From Chromobacterium vaccinii (GTDB taxonomy: Bacteria > Pseudomonadota > Gammaproteobacteria > Burkholderiales > Chromobacteriaceae), in contig NZ_JZJL01000021.1 of assembly GCF_000971335.1 (NCBI RefSeq), forward strand, positions 1 to 64,000: a stretch of 64,000 nucleotides of DNA. The letters are read 5' to 3'. The first letter of the stretch is position 1, and every line of letters starts with the position of its first letter. Made by a program: the position numbers and the translations under genes. Positions 10,210 to 18,158 of this stretch are shown here, piece after piece. The notes under the pieces were generated by a model. It searched no databases. It had not been told where the DNA came from and saw only the letters and a program-made list of their open reading frames with translations.

Positions 10210-11559
10210 ATGTCCAAGCCTGAAATCAAACCCGTCCCCATCAAGATTCATCCCCGGCTCACCAGCGGCCGCTTCAACAATGTCCGCGTCGGCATGGTGG
10301 TGCTGACGCAACTGGCGTTCTTCGGCATGCCCTGGCTGCAGTGGAACGGCCGCCAGGCGGTGCATTTCAATCTGGCGGAGCATCATTTCCTGATCTTCGG
10401 CATCAGCCTGTGGCCGCAAGACTTCATCTATCTGGCGGCGCTGCTGGTGGTGTCGGCGCTTGGGCTGTTCCTGTGGACCACGCTGGCCGGCCGGCTGTGG
10501 TGCGGCTACAGCTGCCCGCAAACGGTGTACACCCAGATCATGATCTGGATAGAAAGGGCGATCCAGGGCGACCACAACGCCCGCCGCAAGCTGGACGCGT
10601 CGCCGATGAGCGTCGGCAAGCTCGCCAAAAAAGGCTCGACGCAAGCGGTCATGGCCGCGTTTTCCTTGTGGACCGGCCTGACCTTCGTCGGCTACTTCAC
10701 GCCGATGCGCGAGCTGGCCACGCTGCAGATGGGCCCGTGGGACCTGTTCTGGACGCTGTTCTACGGCGGCTTCACCTGGCTGATGGCCGGCGTGCTGCGC
10801 GAGAAGGTCTGCCTGCACATGTGCCCGTATGCCCGCTTCCAAGGCTCGATGTTCGACGACCACACCCTGGTCATCTCCTACGACGCCAAGCGCGGCGAGC
10901 CGCGCGGCAAGACCCAGGCCAAGAGCGAGGCGCAGACCAAGGGCTGCGTAGACTGCGGCATCTGCGTGCAGGTCTGTCCCACCGGCATCGACATCCGCAA
11001 CGGCCTGCAATACGAATGCATAGGCTGCGCCGCCTGTATCGACGCCTGCGACCAGGTGATGGACAAGCTGAAATCGCCGCGCGGGCTGATCCGCTACACC
11101 AGCGCCGAGGCGCTGCAGGGCAAACCGGCGAAGAGCGGCCCGTCCTTCCACCGGCCGCGCATCGTCATCTATTCCTGCCTGCTGGCCGGCATCATCACTC
11201 TGTCCACCACCGCGCTGGTGCTGAAGAAACCATTCAAGGTGGACGTGCTGCGCGACCGCGCCAGCCTGGTGGAGCAGTCCGACGACGGCCTGCTGCAAAA
11301 CCGCTACAGCCTGCGGGTGATCAACACCACCGAGCAGCCGCAACGCTACGTGGTGACGGTGGAGGGCCTGCCCGGCATCCGGATGGAGAAGCCCGGCCAG
11401 GTGATCGAGGTGGACCCCGCGCAGACCGAGACCGTGCCGGTACGGGTCCAGGTCGAGCCGGAAAGCGCGCCGCGCGGCTCGCATCGCATCCACTTCGTGA
11501 TACGCTCGCTCAACGATGACGTTTCCATAAGGGAAAAATCCAGCTTCATCGGCGAGTAA
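10210..11559 (+). CDS. ccoG: Cytochrome c oxidase accessory protein CcoG (FixG/RdxA family)
   Basis: CcoG is a membrane-anchored double 4Fe-4S protein needed for copper delivery to cbb3-type cytochrome oxidase. From the ATG at 10210 the protein is 449 aa, starting MSKPEIKPVPIKIHPRLTSG. There are several membrane helices (~28-50, ~65-92, ~150-175, ~320-340), a conserved WCGYSCPQTVYTQ near residue 98, and two ferredoxin-like clusters, CVDCGICVQVCPTGIDI and CIGCAACIDACDQVMD (~247-285). The periplasmic C-terminal half (~345-449) is the Ig-like FixG domain. The cbb3 structural genes are not in the window. A TTG start 57 bases upstream is open but unlikely. Confidence 0.93.
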   Translation: MSKPEIKPVPIKIHPRLTSGRFNNVRVGMVVLTQLAFFGMPWLQWNGRQAVHFNLAEHHFLIFGISLWPQDFIYLAALLVVSALGLFLWTTLAGRLWCGYSCPQTVYTQIMIWIERAIQGDHNARRKLDASPMSVGKLAKKGSTQAVMAAFSLWTGLTFVGYFTPMRELATLQMGPWDLFWTLFYGGFTWLMAGVLREKVCLHMCPYARFQGSMFDDHTLVISYDAKRGEPRGKTQAKSEAQTKGCVDCGICVQVCPTGIDIRNGLQYECIGCAACIDACDQVMDKLKSPRGLIRYTSAEALQGKPAKSGPSFHRPRIVIYSCLLAGIITLSTTALVLKKPFKVDVLRDRASLVEQSDDGLLQNRYSLRVINTTEQPQRYVVTVEGLPGIRMEKPGQVIEVDPAQTETVPVRVQVEPESAPRGSHRIHFVIRSLNDDVSIREKSSFIGE

Positions 11560-11580
11560 GCCGGCTCAGGAAAACAATAT

Positions 11581-12969
11581 ATGAACAAAACCGGCCAATT
11601 AAGCCAACGCTTCCGCCATGCGATAGAACAGGGCCATCTGCGCGCCGGCGACCGCATGCCCTCGCTGCGCAAGGTATGCCAGGACCACAAGATCAGCATC
11701 ACCACCGCGCAGCGCGCCTACGCCGAGCTGGAAAAACTGGGGCTGATCGAGTCGCTGCCGCGCTCCGGCTTCCGCGTGCTGGCGCGCAGCAGCGCATTGC
11801 CCAGCAATCTGCCGCTGAACAGCGACGGCAGCGGCATCCGCATCGAGCACCTGACCAGCGCGCTGCCCATGCCCTGGGGCTGCCCCTACATGAACCCGGC
11901 GCTGATCAACACCACGCCGCTGAACCGCGCCCTCACCCGCGCGCTGCGCGACTACCGCTACGCGCTGTCCGGCAACGCCAGCACCGGCTACGAAGGCCTG
12001 CGCCGCGAACTGACGCTGCGCTACCTGGCCCAGGGCGTGGAGCTGGACGGCGACGAGCTGCTGGTCACCTGCGGCGGCATGGAAGCGCTGAGCCTGGCGA
12101 TACGCGCGGTGACCAAGCTGTCCGGCAGCCAGGCGATGCTGGTGCTGACCCCGGCCTTCCCGGCGCTGTTCGACCAGCTGGACCAGCTGGGCATCACCGT
12201 GCACACCCTGGCCACGCCGCCCGGCCAGCCGCTGGACCAGGAACGGCTGGAGCAGCTGATCCTCCAGCATCAGCCGGCCGGCATCCTGGCGATGGCCAAC
12301 TTCCAGCATCCCACCGGCCTGACGATGAGCGACAACGACAAGGCCGCGCTGCTGGCGCTGGCCGACCGCCACCGCCTGCCCATCATCGAGGACGACACCT
12401 ACCGCGAGCTGTATTTCGGCGAAAGCGCGCCCTTGCCGCTGAAGGCCTACGACCAGAAAGGCAGCGTGCTGTACTGTTCTTCGTTCAGCAAATCGCTGGC
12501 GCCCGGCTACCGCGTCGGCTGGATCGCCGCCGGCCGCTACCGCGACAGCATCCTGGGCCTGAAGCTGTGCAGCTCGCTGTCCACGCCGCTGCCCAGCCAG
12601 ATGGCGCTGGCCCGGCTGCTGTCCGGCGGCCAGCACGAGGACATGCTCAGCCTGCTGCGCAGCCGGCTGCAGGCCAACTGGCTGGCGCTGAGCCAGCAGC
12701 TGTCGGTCCAGCTGCCGGTCGGCACCCGCCAGATCACGCCCCAGGGCGGCTACTTCCTGTGGCTGGAATTGCCGGAAGGAAGCGACTGCCGCGCCCGCCT
12801 GCCGGCCGCGATGCAACAGGGCATCCACTTCGCGCCGGCGCCGCTGTTCTTCCGCGACAGCCAGCCTCGGCTGAATGCGATGCGGCTCAACTTCAGCTTC
12901 TACGATCCGCTGCAGCAGCACAACGGCGTGGCGATGCTGGCCTCGGTTCTGGCCGGCGAGGACGCCTGA
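11581..12969 (+). CDS. MocR-type transcriptional regulator (GntR HTH fused to aminotransferase domain)
   Basis: A 462-aa regulator of the MocR subfamily. Residues ~5-70 are a GntR winged helix (SQRFRHAIEQGHLRAGDRMPS, then TAQRAYAELEKLGLIESLPRSGFRV). Residues ~95-462 are a fold-type I aminotransferase domain with NFQHPTGLTMS, EDDTYRELYF and the PLP lysine motif SSFSKSLAPGYRVGW. In characterised members PLP or a PLP adduct acts as effector. The start lies 21 bases after ccoG, so the two may be co-transcribed. It converges on a PuuA-like glutamine synthetase; whether it regulates that gene cannot be told from sequence. Confidence 0.9.
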   Translation: MNKTGQLSQRFRHAIEQGHLRAGDRMPSLRKVCQDHKISITTAQRAYAELEKLGLIESLPRSGFRVLARSSALPSNLPLNSDGSGIRIEHLTSALPMPWGCPYMNPALINTTPLNRALTRALRDYRYALSGNASTGYEGLRRELTLRYLAQGVELDGDELLVTCGGMEALSLAIRAVTKLSGSQAMLVLTPAFPALFDQLDQLGITVHTLATPPGQPLDQERLEQLILQHQPAGILAMANFQHPTGLTMSDNDKAALLALADRHRLPIIEDDTYRELYFGESAPLPLKAYDQKGSVLYCSSFSKSLAPGYRVGWIAAGRYRDSILGLKLCSSLSTPLPSQMALARLLSGGQHEDMLSLLRSRLQANWLALSQQLSVQLPVGTRQITPQGGYFLWLELPEGSDCRARLPAAMQQGIHFAPAPLFFRDSQPRLNAMRLNFSFYDPLQQHNGVAMLASVLAGEDA

Positions 12970-12970
12970 G

Positions 12971-13000
12971 CCCGGGGCGGGCCCGCGCCCGCCCCTCGCC
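12971..13000. other. GC-rich hairpin between convergent genes
   Basis: A GGGGCGGGC / GCCCGCCCC inverted repeat fills the 31-base gap between the MocR gene and the convergent glutamine synthetase gene. It has no T-run on either strand, so it is at best a weak bidirectional terminator. Confidence 0.4.
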
Positions 13001-14341
13001 TCACACGTGCAGCAACAGGAAGCGGCGCTCCCATGGGCTGATCACGTCGAAGTACTCGCGGTACTCCGCCTCCTTGATCGCCGCGTAGGTTTCCACGAAG
13101 TGCCCGCCGAACAGCTCGGCCAGCGGCTGGCAGCGCAACAGCATGTCGATGGCGTCGTCCAGATGGCGCGGCAGCTGGTGCGGCTGCTCGTAGGCGCTGC
13201 CGGACAGCGGCTCGGATGGATCGATCCTGTCGCGCATGCCCAGGTAGCCGCAAGCCAGGCTGGCCGCCATCGCCAGGTAGGGATTGACGTCCACGCCGGC
13301 CAGCCGGTTCTCCACCCGCCGCGCCTCCGGATCGGAGTGCGGCACCCGCAGACCGCAGGTGCGGTTGTCGTAGCCCCAGCTGAGATTGATCGGCGCCGAG
13401 GTGTAGCGGCTGAGGCGGCGGTAGGAATTGACGTAGGGCGCGAAGAACGGCATCGCCGCCGGCAGGTAGCGCTGCAGGCCGCCGATGAAATGCAGGAAGG
13501 CCGGAGACGGCTGGCCGTCGGCCAGACTGAAGATATTGCGCCCGCTGGCGATGTCCACCACGCTCTGGTGCATGTGCATCGCGCTGCCGGGCTGGCCCTG
13601 CATCGGCTTGGCCATGAAGGTGGCGTACATATTGTTGCGGATCGCCACCTCGCGCACGGTACGCTTGAACAGGAACACCTGATCGGCCAGCTGCAGCGGA
13701 TCGCCGTGATCCAGGTTGATCTCCATCTGCGCCGTGCCCATTTCATGGATCAGCGTGTCCAGCGCCAGGCCCTGCGCCTCGCACCAGTCGTACATCACGT
13801 CGAAGATGTCGTCGTATTCGTTGACCGCGTCGATGGAAAAGCTCTGCATCCCCGCCTCGGTGCGGCGGGTGCGTCCCACCGGCGGCCGCAGCGGCAGGTC
13901 CTCGTCAGGCTGGATTTCCACCAGGTAGAACTCCATCTCCGGCGCGATCACCGGCTTCCAGCCCTGGTCCTCGTACAGCTTCAGGATGCGTTTGAGCACA
14001 TTGCGCGGCGCCAGATCCACCGCCTCGCCGCCGAAGCTGTAGCAATCGTGGATGATCTGCGCGGTGGGCTCCTTGTTCCAGGGCACCGGGCGCAGCGTGC
14101 TGAGGTCGGGCAGCAGCTTCATGTCGGGGTCGGCGACGGAGGTGAAGTCGCGATCGGGGTAGTCGCCGGTCACTGTCATCGACAGCACCGCTTCCGGCAG
14201 GCGCAGGCCCACGGCCGGGTCGTATTTGTGGCGCGGCACGATCTTGCCGCGGGCGAGGCCGGTCATGTCCGGAATCAGACACTCCACCTCGGTGATATGA
14301 TGTTCGTCGAGCCATTGATTGATCAGATGGGCACTATCCAT
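13001..14341 (-). CDS. puuA: Glutamine synthetase family protein, PuuA/gamma-glutamylpolyamine synthetase type
   Basis: A 446-aa member of the glutamine synthetase superfamily. PuuA-type enzymes glutamylate putrescine or other polyamines with ATP as the first step of degradation. I chose the ATG at 14341 (MDSAHLINQWLDEHHITEVEC); an in-frame start 48 bases upstream adds an unlikely tail. Seen are the N-terminal beta-grasp with IPDMTGLARGKIVPRH, the metal/ATP motif EMEFYLVE, the MHMHQSV histidine box, and the catalytic-domain stretch RVPHSDPEARRVENRLAGVD with DVNPYLAMAA. The class differs from GlnA by its divergent N-terminus. No other puu gene adjoins it, so the polyamine role is inferred from family resemblance. 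Confidence 0.82.
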   Translation of the reverse strand: MDSAHLINQWLDEHHITEVECLIPDMTGLARGKIVPRHKYDPAVGLRLPEAVLSMTVTGDYPDRDFTSVADPDMKLLPDLSTLRPVPWNKEPTAQIIHDCYSFGGEAVDLAPRNVLKRILKLYEDQGWKPVIAPEMEFYLVEIQPDEDLPLRPPVGRTRRTEAGMQSFSIDAVNEYDDIFDVMYDWCEAQGLALDTLIHEMGTAQMEINLDHGDPLQLADQVFLFKRTVREVAIRNNMYATFMAKPMQGQPGSAMHMHQSVVDIASGRNIFSLADGQPSPAFLHFIGGLQRYLPAAMPFFAPYVNSYRRLSRYTSAPINLSWGYDNRTCGLRVPHSDPEARRVENRLAGVDVNPYLAMAASLACGYLGMRDRIDPSEPLSGSAYEQPHQLPRHLDDAIDMLLRCQPLAELFGGHFVETYAAIKEAEYREYFDVISPWERRFLLLHV

Positions 14342-14699
14342 AAATCCTCTGTCAGCTGTGTTTGCCCGAGCTTCCCAGCCTCCGGGCATGATGGGTCAGG
14401 GTGTGGCGGCGCGCGGCCTGCAATAGAAACAGGCTGCGGTCCGCTAGCAGCGGCCTCTCGGCCGCGGTGCGAGGGAAATTGCCTGGCCGGCTTGACCGGT
14501 GGTTTTGCTGCAAGATCATCGTCCTTTCGTGATAAAGATTTGGCAAAATCGCGTTCAATATTTTCAACGCTTCGTCCATCCTAGCCAGCGTTCTCCCCCG
14601 CCGGCAACGGGCTGCGGACCCGCGTCGTCATTTTTAGTCAACAATAGGACAAACAACGCAACAGGACGGCAGCGTCAAAGTGCATTAGAATTAAGCGAT
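14342..14699. other. Intergenic region between divergent puuA-like and DUF748 genes
   Basis: 358 bases with no supported gene. It must hold both divergent promoters. Composition drops to AT-rich around 14525-14570 and again at 14636-14700, where a GAATTA box lies just before the DUF748 start, but I see no convincing -35/-10 pair and no clear operator dyad. Confidence 0.5.
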
Positions 14700-17600
14700 A
14701 TGGATACCCACGTTCAGGCAGACGCCGCCCCCCTCGCTCCTCCTCCCCGCCGACCCCGCCGCTGGCTGCGCTGGCTCGCCGCCGCCTGCGCGCTGGTGCT
14801 GGCCTTCTGGGCCTTTCTCGGCCTGATTGCGCCTCATTTGCTGCAAAAAGCCGCCGCCGACTGGGCGCGCAAACATGGCCGCCAGCTGGCCATCGCCGAA
14901 GTCCGCATCGTGCCGTGGAGCATGGAGCTGACGCTGGACGGCGTGGCGCTGCGCGAGGGCGACGGCAAGCCCTTGTTCCAAGCCCGCCGCATTTACCTGA
15001 ACGCCGCCCTGTACGCAGTGCTGATGGGCCGCTGGCAAGCCAGCGAATTCCTGCTGGACAGCCCTGAGCTATGGCTGGAGCGCGACCAGGACGGCGTGTG
15101 GAACTGGGCCCGCTTCGTCGCCGACGTTTCCGGCCCGCCCAAGCTGGAAGACGGCACCGCGCCGGAAAAGTTGCCGCGCCTCAAACTGGACGCGATCAAT
15201 CTGCGCAACGGCCAGATCCGCATCAGCGACCACCTGGCCGGCCCGCATGGCAACTTCCGCCTGATGCCGATCAATCTCAGCCTGAACGACCTGACCACGC
15301 TGGAAGAAAACGGCCGCTACACGCTGCACGCCGAGATGGAAGGCGGCGGCCGCTTCGACTGGCTGGGCAGCATGCGGCTGCAGCCGCTGCAATCCAGCGG
15401 CGAGGCCCGGATGCAGGGCCTGCCGCTGGCATCGGTCTGGGACTATGTCCGCCCCCACTTCGCCACGGCCAAGCCTGAAGGCGAGCTGTCGGTCAATGCC
15501 CGCTACCAGTTCGACATGAGCGGCGCCTCGCCCGATCTGACTATCTCCTCGCTGAGCGCCAACCTGAAAGGCCTGAAGCTGCGCGCGCCCGCCGGCGACG
15601 GCATGCTGGATCTGCCCGAGCTGCGCGTGGACGGCGGCGCGCTGGATTTGTCTCGCTCGCTGCTGACCGTGGCCAAGGTGGAACTGAACCACGGCCGGCT
15701 AGCCGCCAGCCGCGACGCGGCCGGCCAACTGGACTGGCTGCGCGCGCTGCCGCCGGCCAAACCGGAAGACAAGACGGCCAAGCCCGCCAAACCTTCGCCG
15801 TGGATCGTCAAAATAGACAATCTGCGCTTCAACGACTGGCACGCCGCCTGGCGCGACCAGACCTTTGTCCGGCCCATGCTGCTGGAAACCGCGGTGCCGC
15901 GGCTGCAAGGCAAGCTGTCGCTGGATCCCGACCACGGCCTGAGGCTGGATGAAGCCGGACTATCCCTCGCCGATCTCAAGCTCGCCGCCGCCGGCGGCAT
16001 GCCCTGGCTCAGCCTGGACAAGGCCGAGCTGGAGCCGACACTGATCGACCTGAAGCGGCGCAACATCCAGCCCGGCGGCATCTCGCTGGACGGCCTGCAA
16101 GTCTCCTTGCAACGGGAGCGCAACGGCCAGCTGCAACTGCAGCAGCTGCTGGCCCAGCGCCCGCGTCCCGCCGCGCCGCGCGCGCCCGGAGACGCAGGTC
16201 CGGGCTGGAAGCTGGCCTATCCGGCGGTGGCGCTGGAAAACGGCGCGGTCGGCTGGCGCGATCTCAGCCTGGGCAAACCTCTGGAATACAGCCTGAAGCA
16301 GCTGGGCGGCACGCTGGAGCTGAAGAGCGGCGACCAGCTGGCGCTGGACCTCTCCGGCCGCGCCGGCGCCGGCAAGCTCGCCGCCAAGCTGGACATCGAC
16401 GCCGCCTCGCCTTCCGCCCGCGGCTCGATACGGCTGGACGCGCTGCCGGTCGCCCCGCTGGCGCCGTACGCGCTGGCCGGCACCCCGCTGAAGCTGTCCG
16501 GCGGCGCGCTCAGCGCCGACCTCAAGCTCAATGCCGCTTCCGCCAGCCGCTGGAGCCTGGGCGGCCAGCTGAAAGTGGCGAAGATGGCATTGCAGGAACC
16601 CGGCGTGCCGCTGCCGCTGCTGGGCTGGAACACGCTCTCGCTCAGCCAATTGCAGGCGCAAGGCATGCCGCTGAAGGTTTCCATCAACGACGTTCGGCTG
16701 GACCAGCCCCGCGCCCGCCTGATTCTGGACCCTCAGCGCAGCCTGAACTGGCAGAAGATCTTCGCCAAGCGGCCAGCCAAGCCGTCCAACGGCAAAAGCG
16801 GGCCGCTGCCGCAGGTGGACGTGCACAGCATCCACGTGCAGAACGGCGCGGTGGAATTCGCCGACCACGGCATGACGCCCGACTTCGCCACCCGCATGCA
16901 TCACCTGCGCGGCAGCATCCAGAACCTGTCCACCCGCTCCGGCGGCCGCGGCCGCATCACGCTGGACGGCGCGGTGGACCAGTACGGCGAGGTCAAGGTG
17001 CGCGGCGCGCTGTCGCCGATGTCGCCCACCGACAGCACCGACATCCTGCTGGACTTCCACAATCTGGCGCTGAACAACCTGAATCCGTACTCGATGAACT
17101 TCGCCGGCTGGCAGGTGAAGGACGGCAAGCTGTCGCTGGAGCTGCGCTACCTGCTGGACCATCGCCAGCTGAAGGGCGAAAACCGCATAGTGATCGACTC
17201 CATCCAGCTGGGCGACGAGTTGAAAGGCGACAAGTCGCCTCACCTGCCGCTGAAGCTGGCGGTGGCGCTGCTGGAAGACAGCGACGGCCGCATCGACCTG
17301 GACCTGCCGGTGGCCGGCAGCCTGGACGATCCGCAATTCAGCTACGGCCAGCTGGTATGGAAAGCCATCGTCAACGTGGTCACCAAGGTGGTCACCGCGC
17401 CGTTCCGCGCGCTGGGCGCGCTGCTGGGCGGCGACGGCTTCGACGACATCCGCTTCGTCGCCGGCGAAGCCCACGTCAGCCCGCCCGAGCGCGAGAAACT
17501 GGACAAGGTGGCGGCGCTGATGGCCAAGCGGCCGAAAATGCAGCTGGCCATCGCCGGCGGCTACGCCGACGAGGACGCCAAGCAGCTGGCGCGCGCGCGC

Positions 17601-17993
17601 GTCGACGCCGCGGTGCTGGCCGCTGCCGGCCACCCGCCGATGGACGACGAGCCGCTGGCCACGCTGGACCTGAAAGACGCGCAGACCCAATCGGCGATCA
17701 AGTCGGTCTATGGCCAGCGCATCGGCCGGCTGAAGCTGCTGGGCCACACGCTGAAGCCGGGCGGCCCGTCCGGCGAAGCGCTGGCCAAGCTGCTGCGCGA
17801 CGAAATGCTGGCGGCGGAGAAGGTCGGCGCGGCCGATCTGGTCAAACTGGCCAAGTTGCGCGGCGACAACGCCCGCAAGGTGATGCTGCGGCATCAGCCG
17901 GAACTGGCGGACCGCATCGCGCTGGATGAGCCGAAGAAGACCTCGGCCAACCGCGACGGCGTGGAACTGGCGGTGAAAATCAGCGCGAAATAA
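14700..17993 (+). CDS. DUF748 / AsmA-like large inner-membrane protein
   Basis: A 1097-aa protein starting MDTHVQADAAPLAPPPRRP with one N-terminal membrane anchor (about residues 28-52, after an Arg-rich stretch) and a very long periplasmic part made of AsmA-like repeats (motifs such as LDLSGRAGAGKLAAKLDIDA and ALNNLNPYSMNFAGWQVKDG). The C-terminal ~250 residues match the DUF748 region (LRYLLDHRQLKGENRIVID, then AVALLEDSDGRIDLDLPVAG). AsmA-superfamily proteins are thought to bridge the periplasm and move lipids between membranes; a role for this one is inference. The last ~180 residues form an Ala/Lys/Leu-rich helical tail. Likely monocistronic. Confidence 0.82.
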   Translation: MDTHVQADAAPLAPPPRRPRRWLRWLAAACALVLAFWAFLGLIAPHLLQKAAADWARKHGRQLAIAEVRIVPWSMELTLDGVALREGDGKPLFQARRIYLNAALYAVLMGRWQASEFLLDSPELWLERDQDGVWNWARFVADVSGPPKLEDGTAPEKLPRLKLDAINLRNGQIRISDHLAGPHGNFRLMPINLSLNDLTTLEENGRYTLHAEMEGGGRFDWLGSMRLQPLQSSGEARMQGLPLASVWDYVRPHFATAKPEGELSVNARYQFDMSGASPDLTISSLSANLKGLKLRAPAGDGMLDLPELRVDGGALDLSRSLLTVAKVELNHGRLAASRDAAGQLDWLRALPPAKPEDKTAKPAKPSPWIVKIDNLRFNDWHAAWRDQTFVRPMLLETAVPRLQGKLSLDPDHGLRLDEAGLSLADLKLAAAGGMPWLSLDKAELEPTLIDLKRRNIQPGGISLDGLQVSLQRERNGQLQLQQLLAQRPRPAAPRAPGDAGPGWKLAYPAVALENGAVGWRDLSLGKPLEYSLKQLGGTLELKSGDQLALDLSGRAGAGKLAAKLDIDAASPSARGSIRLDALPVAPLAPYALAGTPLKLSGGALSADLKLNAASASRWSLGGQLKVAKMALQEPGVPLPLLGWNTLSLSQLQAQGMPLKVSINDVRLDQPRARLILDPQRSLNWQKIFAKRPAKPSNGKSGPLPQVDVHSIHVQNGAVEFADHGMTPDFATRMHHLRGSIQNLSTRSGGRGRITLDGAVDQYGEVKVRGALSPMSPTDSTDILLDFHNLALNNLNPYSMNFAGWQVKDGKLSLELRYLLDHRQLKGENRIVIDSIQLGDELKGDKSPHLPLKLAVALLEDSDGRIDLDLPVAGSLDDPQFSYGQLVWKAIVNVVTKVVTAPFRALGALLGGDGFDDIRFVAGEAHVSPPEREKLDKVAALMAKRPKMQLAIAGGYADEDAKQLARARVDAAVLAAAGHPPMDDEPLATLDLKDAQTQSAIKSVYGQRIGRLKLLGHTLKPGGPSGEALAKLLRDEMLAAEKVGAADLVKLAKLRGDNARKVMLRHQPELADRIALDEPKKTSANRDGVELAVKISAK

Positions 17994-17997
17994 CCCG

Positions 17998-18036
17998 CCG
18001 GCGCCGTGTCCGGAGTACAATCGGAAACGGCGCCGG
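17998..18036 (+). other. Hairpin downstream of the DUF748 gene
   Basis: CCGGCGCCGT (17998-18007) and ACGGCGCCGG (18027-18036) form a perfect 10-bp stem with a 19-base loop and no following T-run. It may stall polymerase or stabilise the mRNA end; a better terminator lies 28 bases further on. Confidence 0.5.
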
Positions 18037-18063
18037 AACACAACAACTTGCGTTTCACCCCAT

Positions 18064-18100
18064 AACGGCGTAACAACATATAGTGTGCTACGCCGTTTTT
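18064..18100 (+). terminator. Intrinsic terminator between the DUF748 gene and nrdJ
   Basis: AACGGCGTA (18064-18072) and TACGCCGTT (18089-18097) pair over a 16-base loop and end in TTTTT. It lies 59 bases before the nrdJ start, so it could also act as a leader structure for nrdJ, though nothing resembles a cobalamin riboswitch. Confidence 0.75.
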
Positions 18101-18158
18101 CATGCGCAGCCGGCCATGCCATCGTCGTTGAACACCGTTTCAGAAGGATGAGCGTTCC

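Noticed and set aside
18000-18158. Cobalamin riboswitch before nrdJ
   Set aside because: The gap is too short for the ~200-base aptamer and has no GCCACTG box; only two simple hairpins are present.
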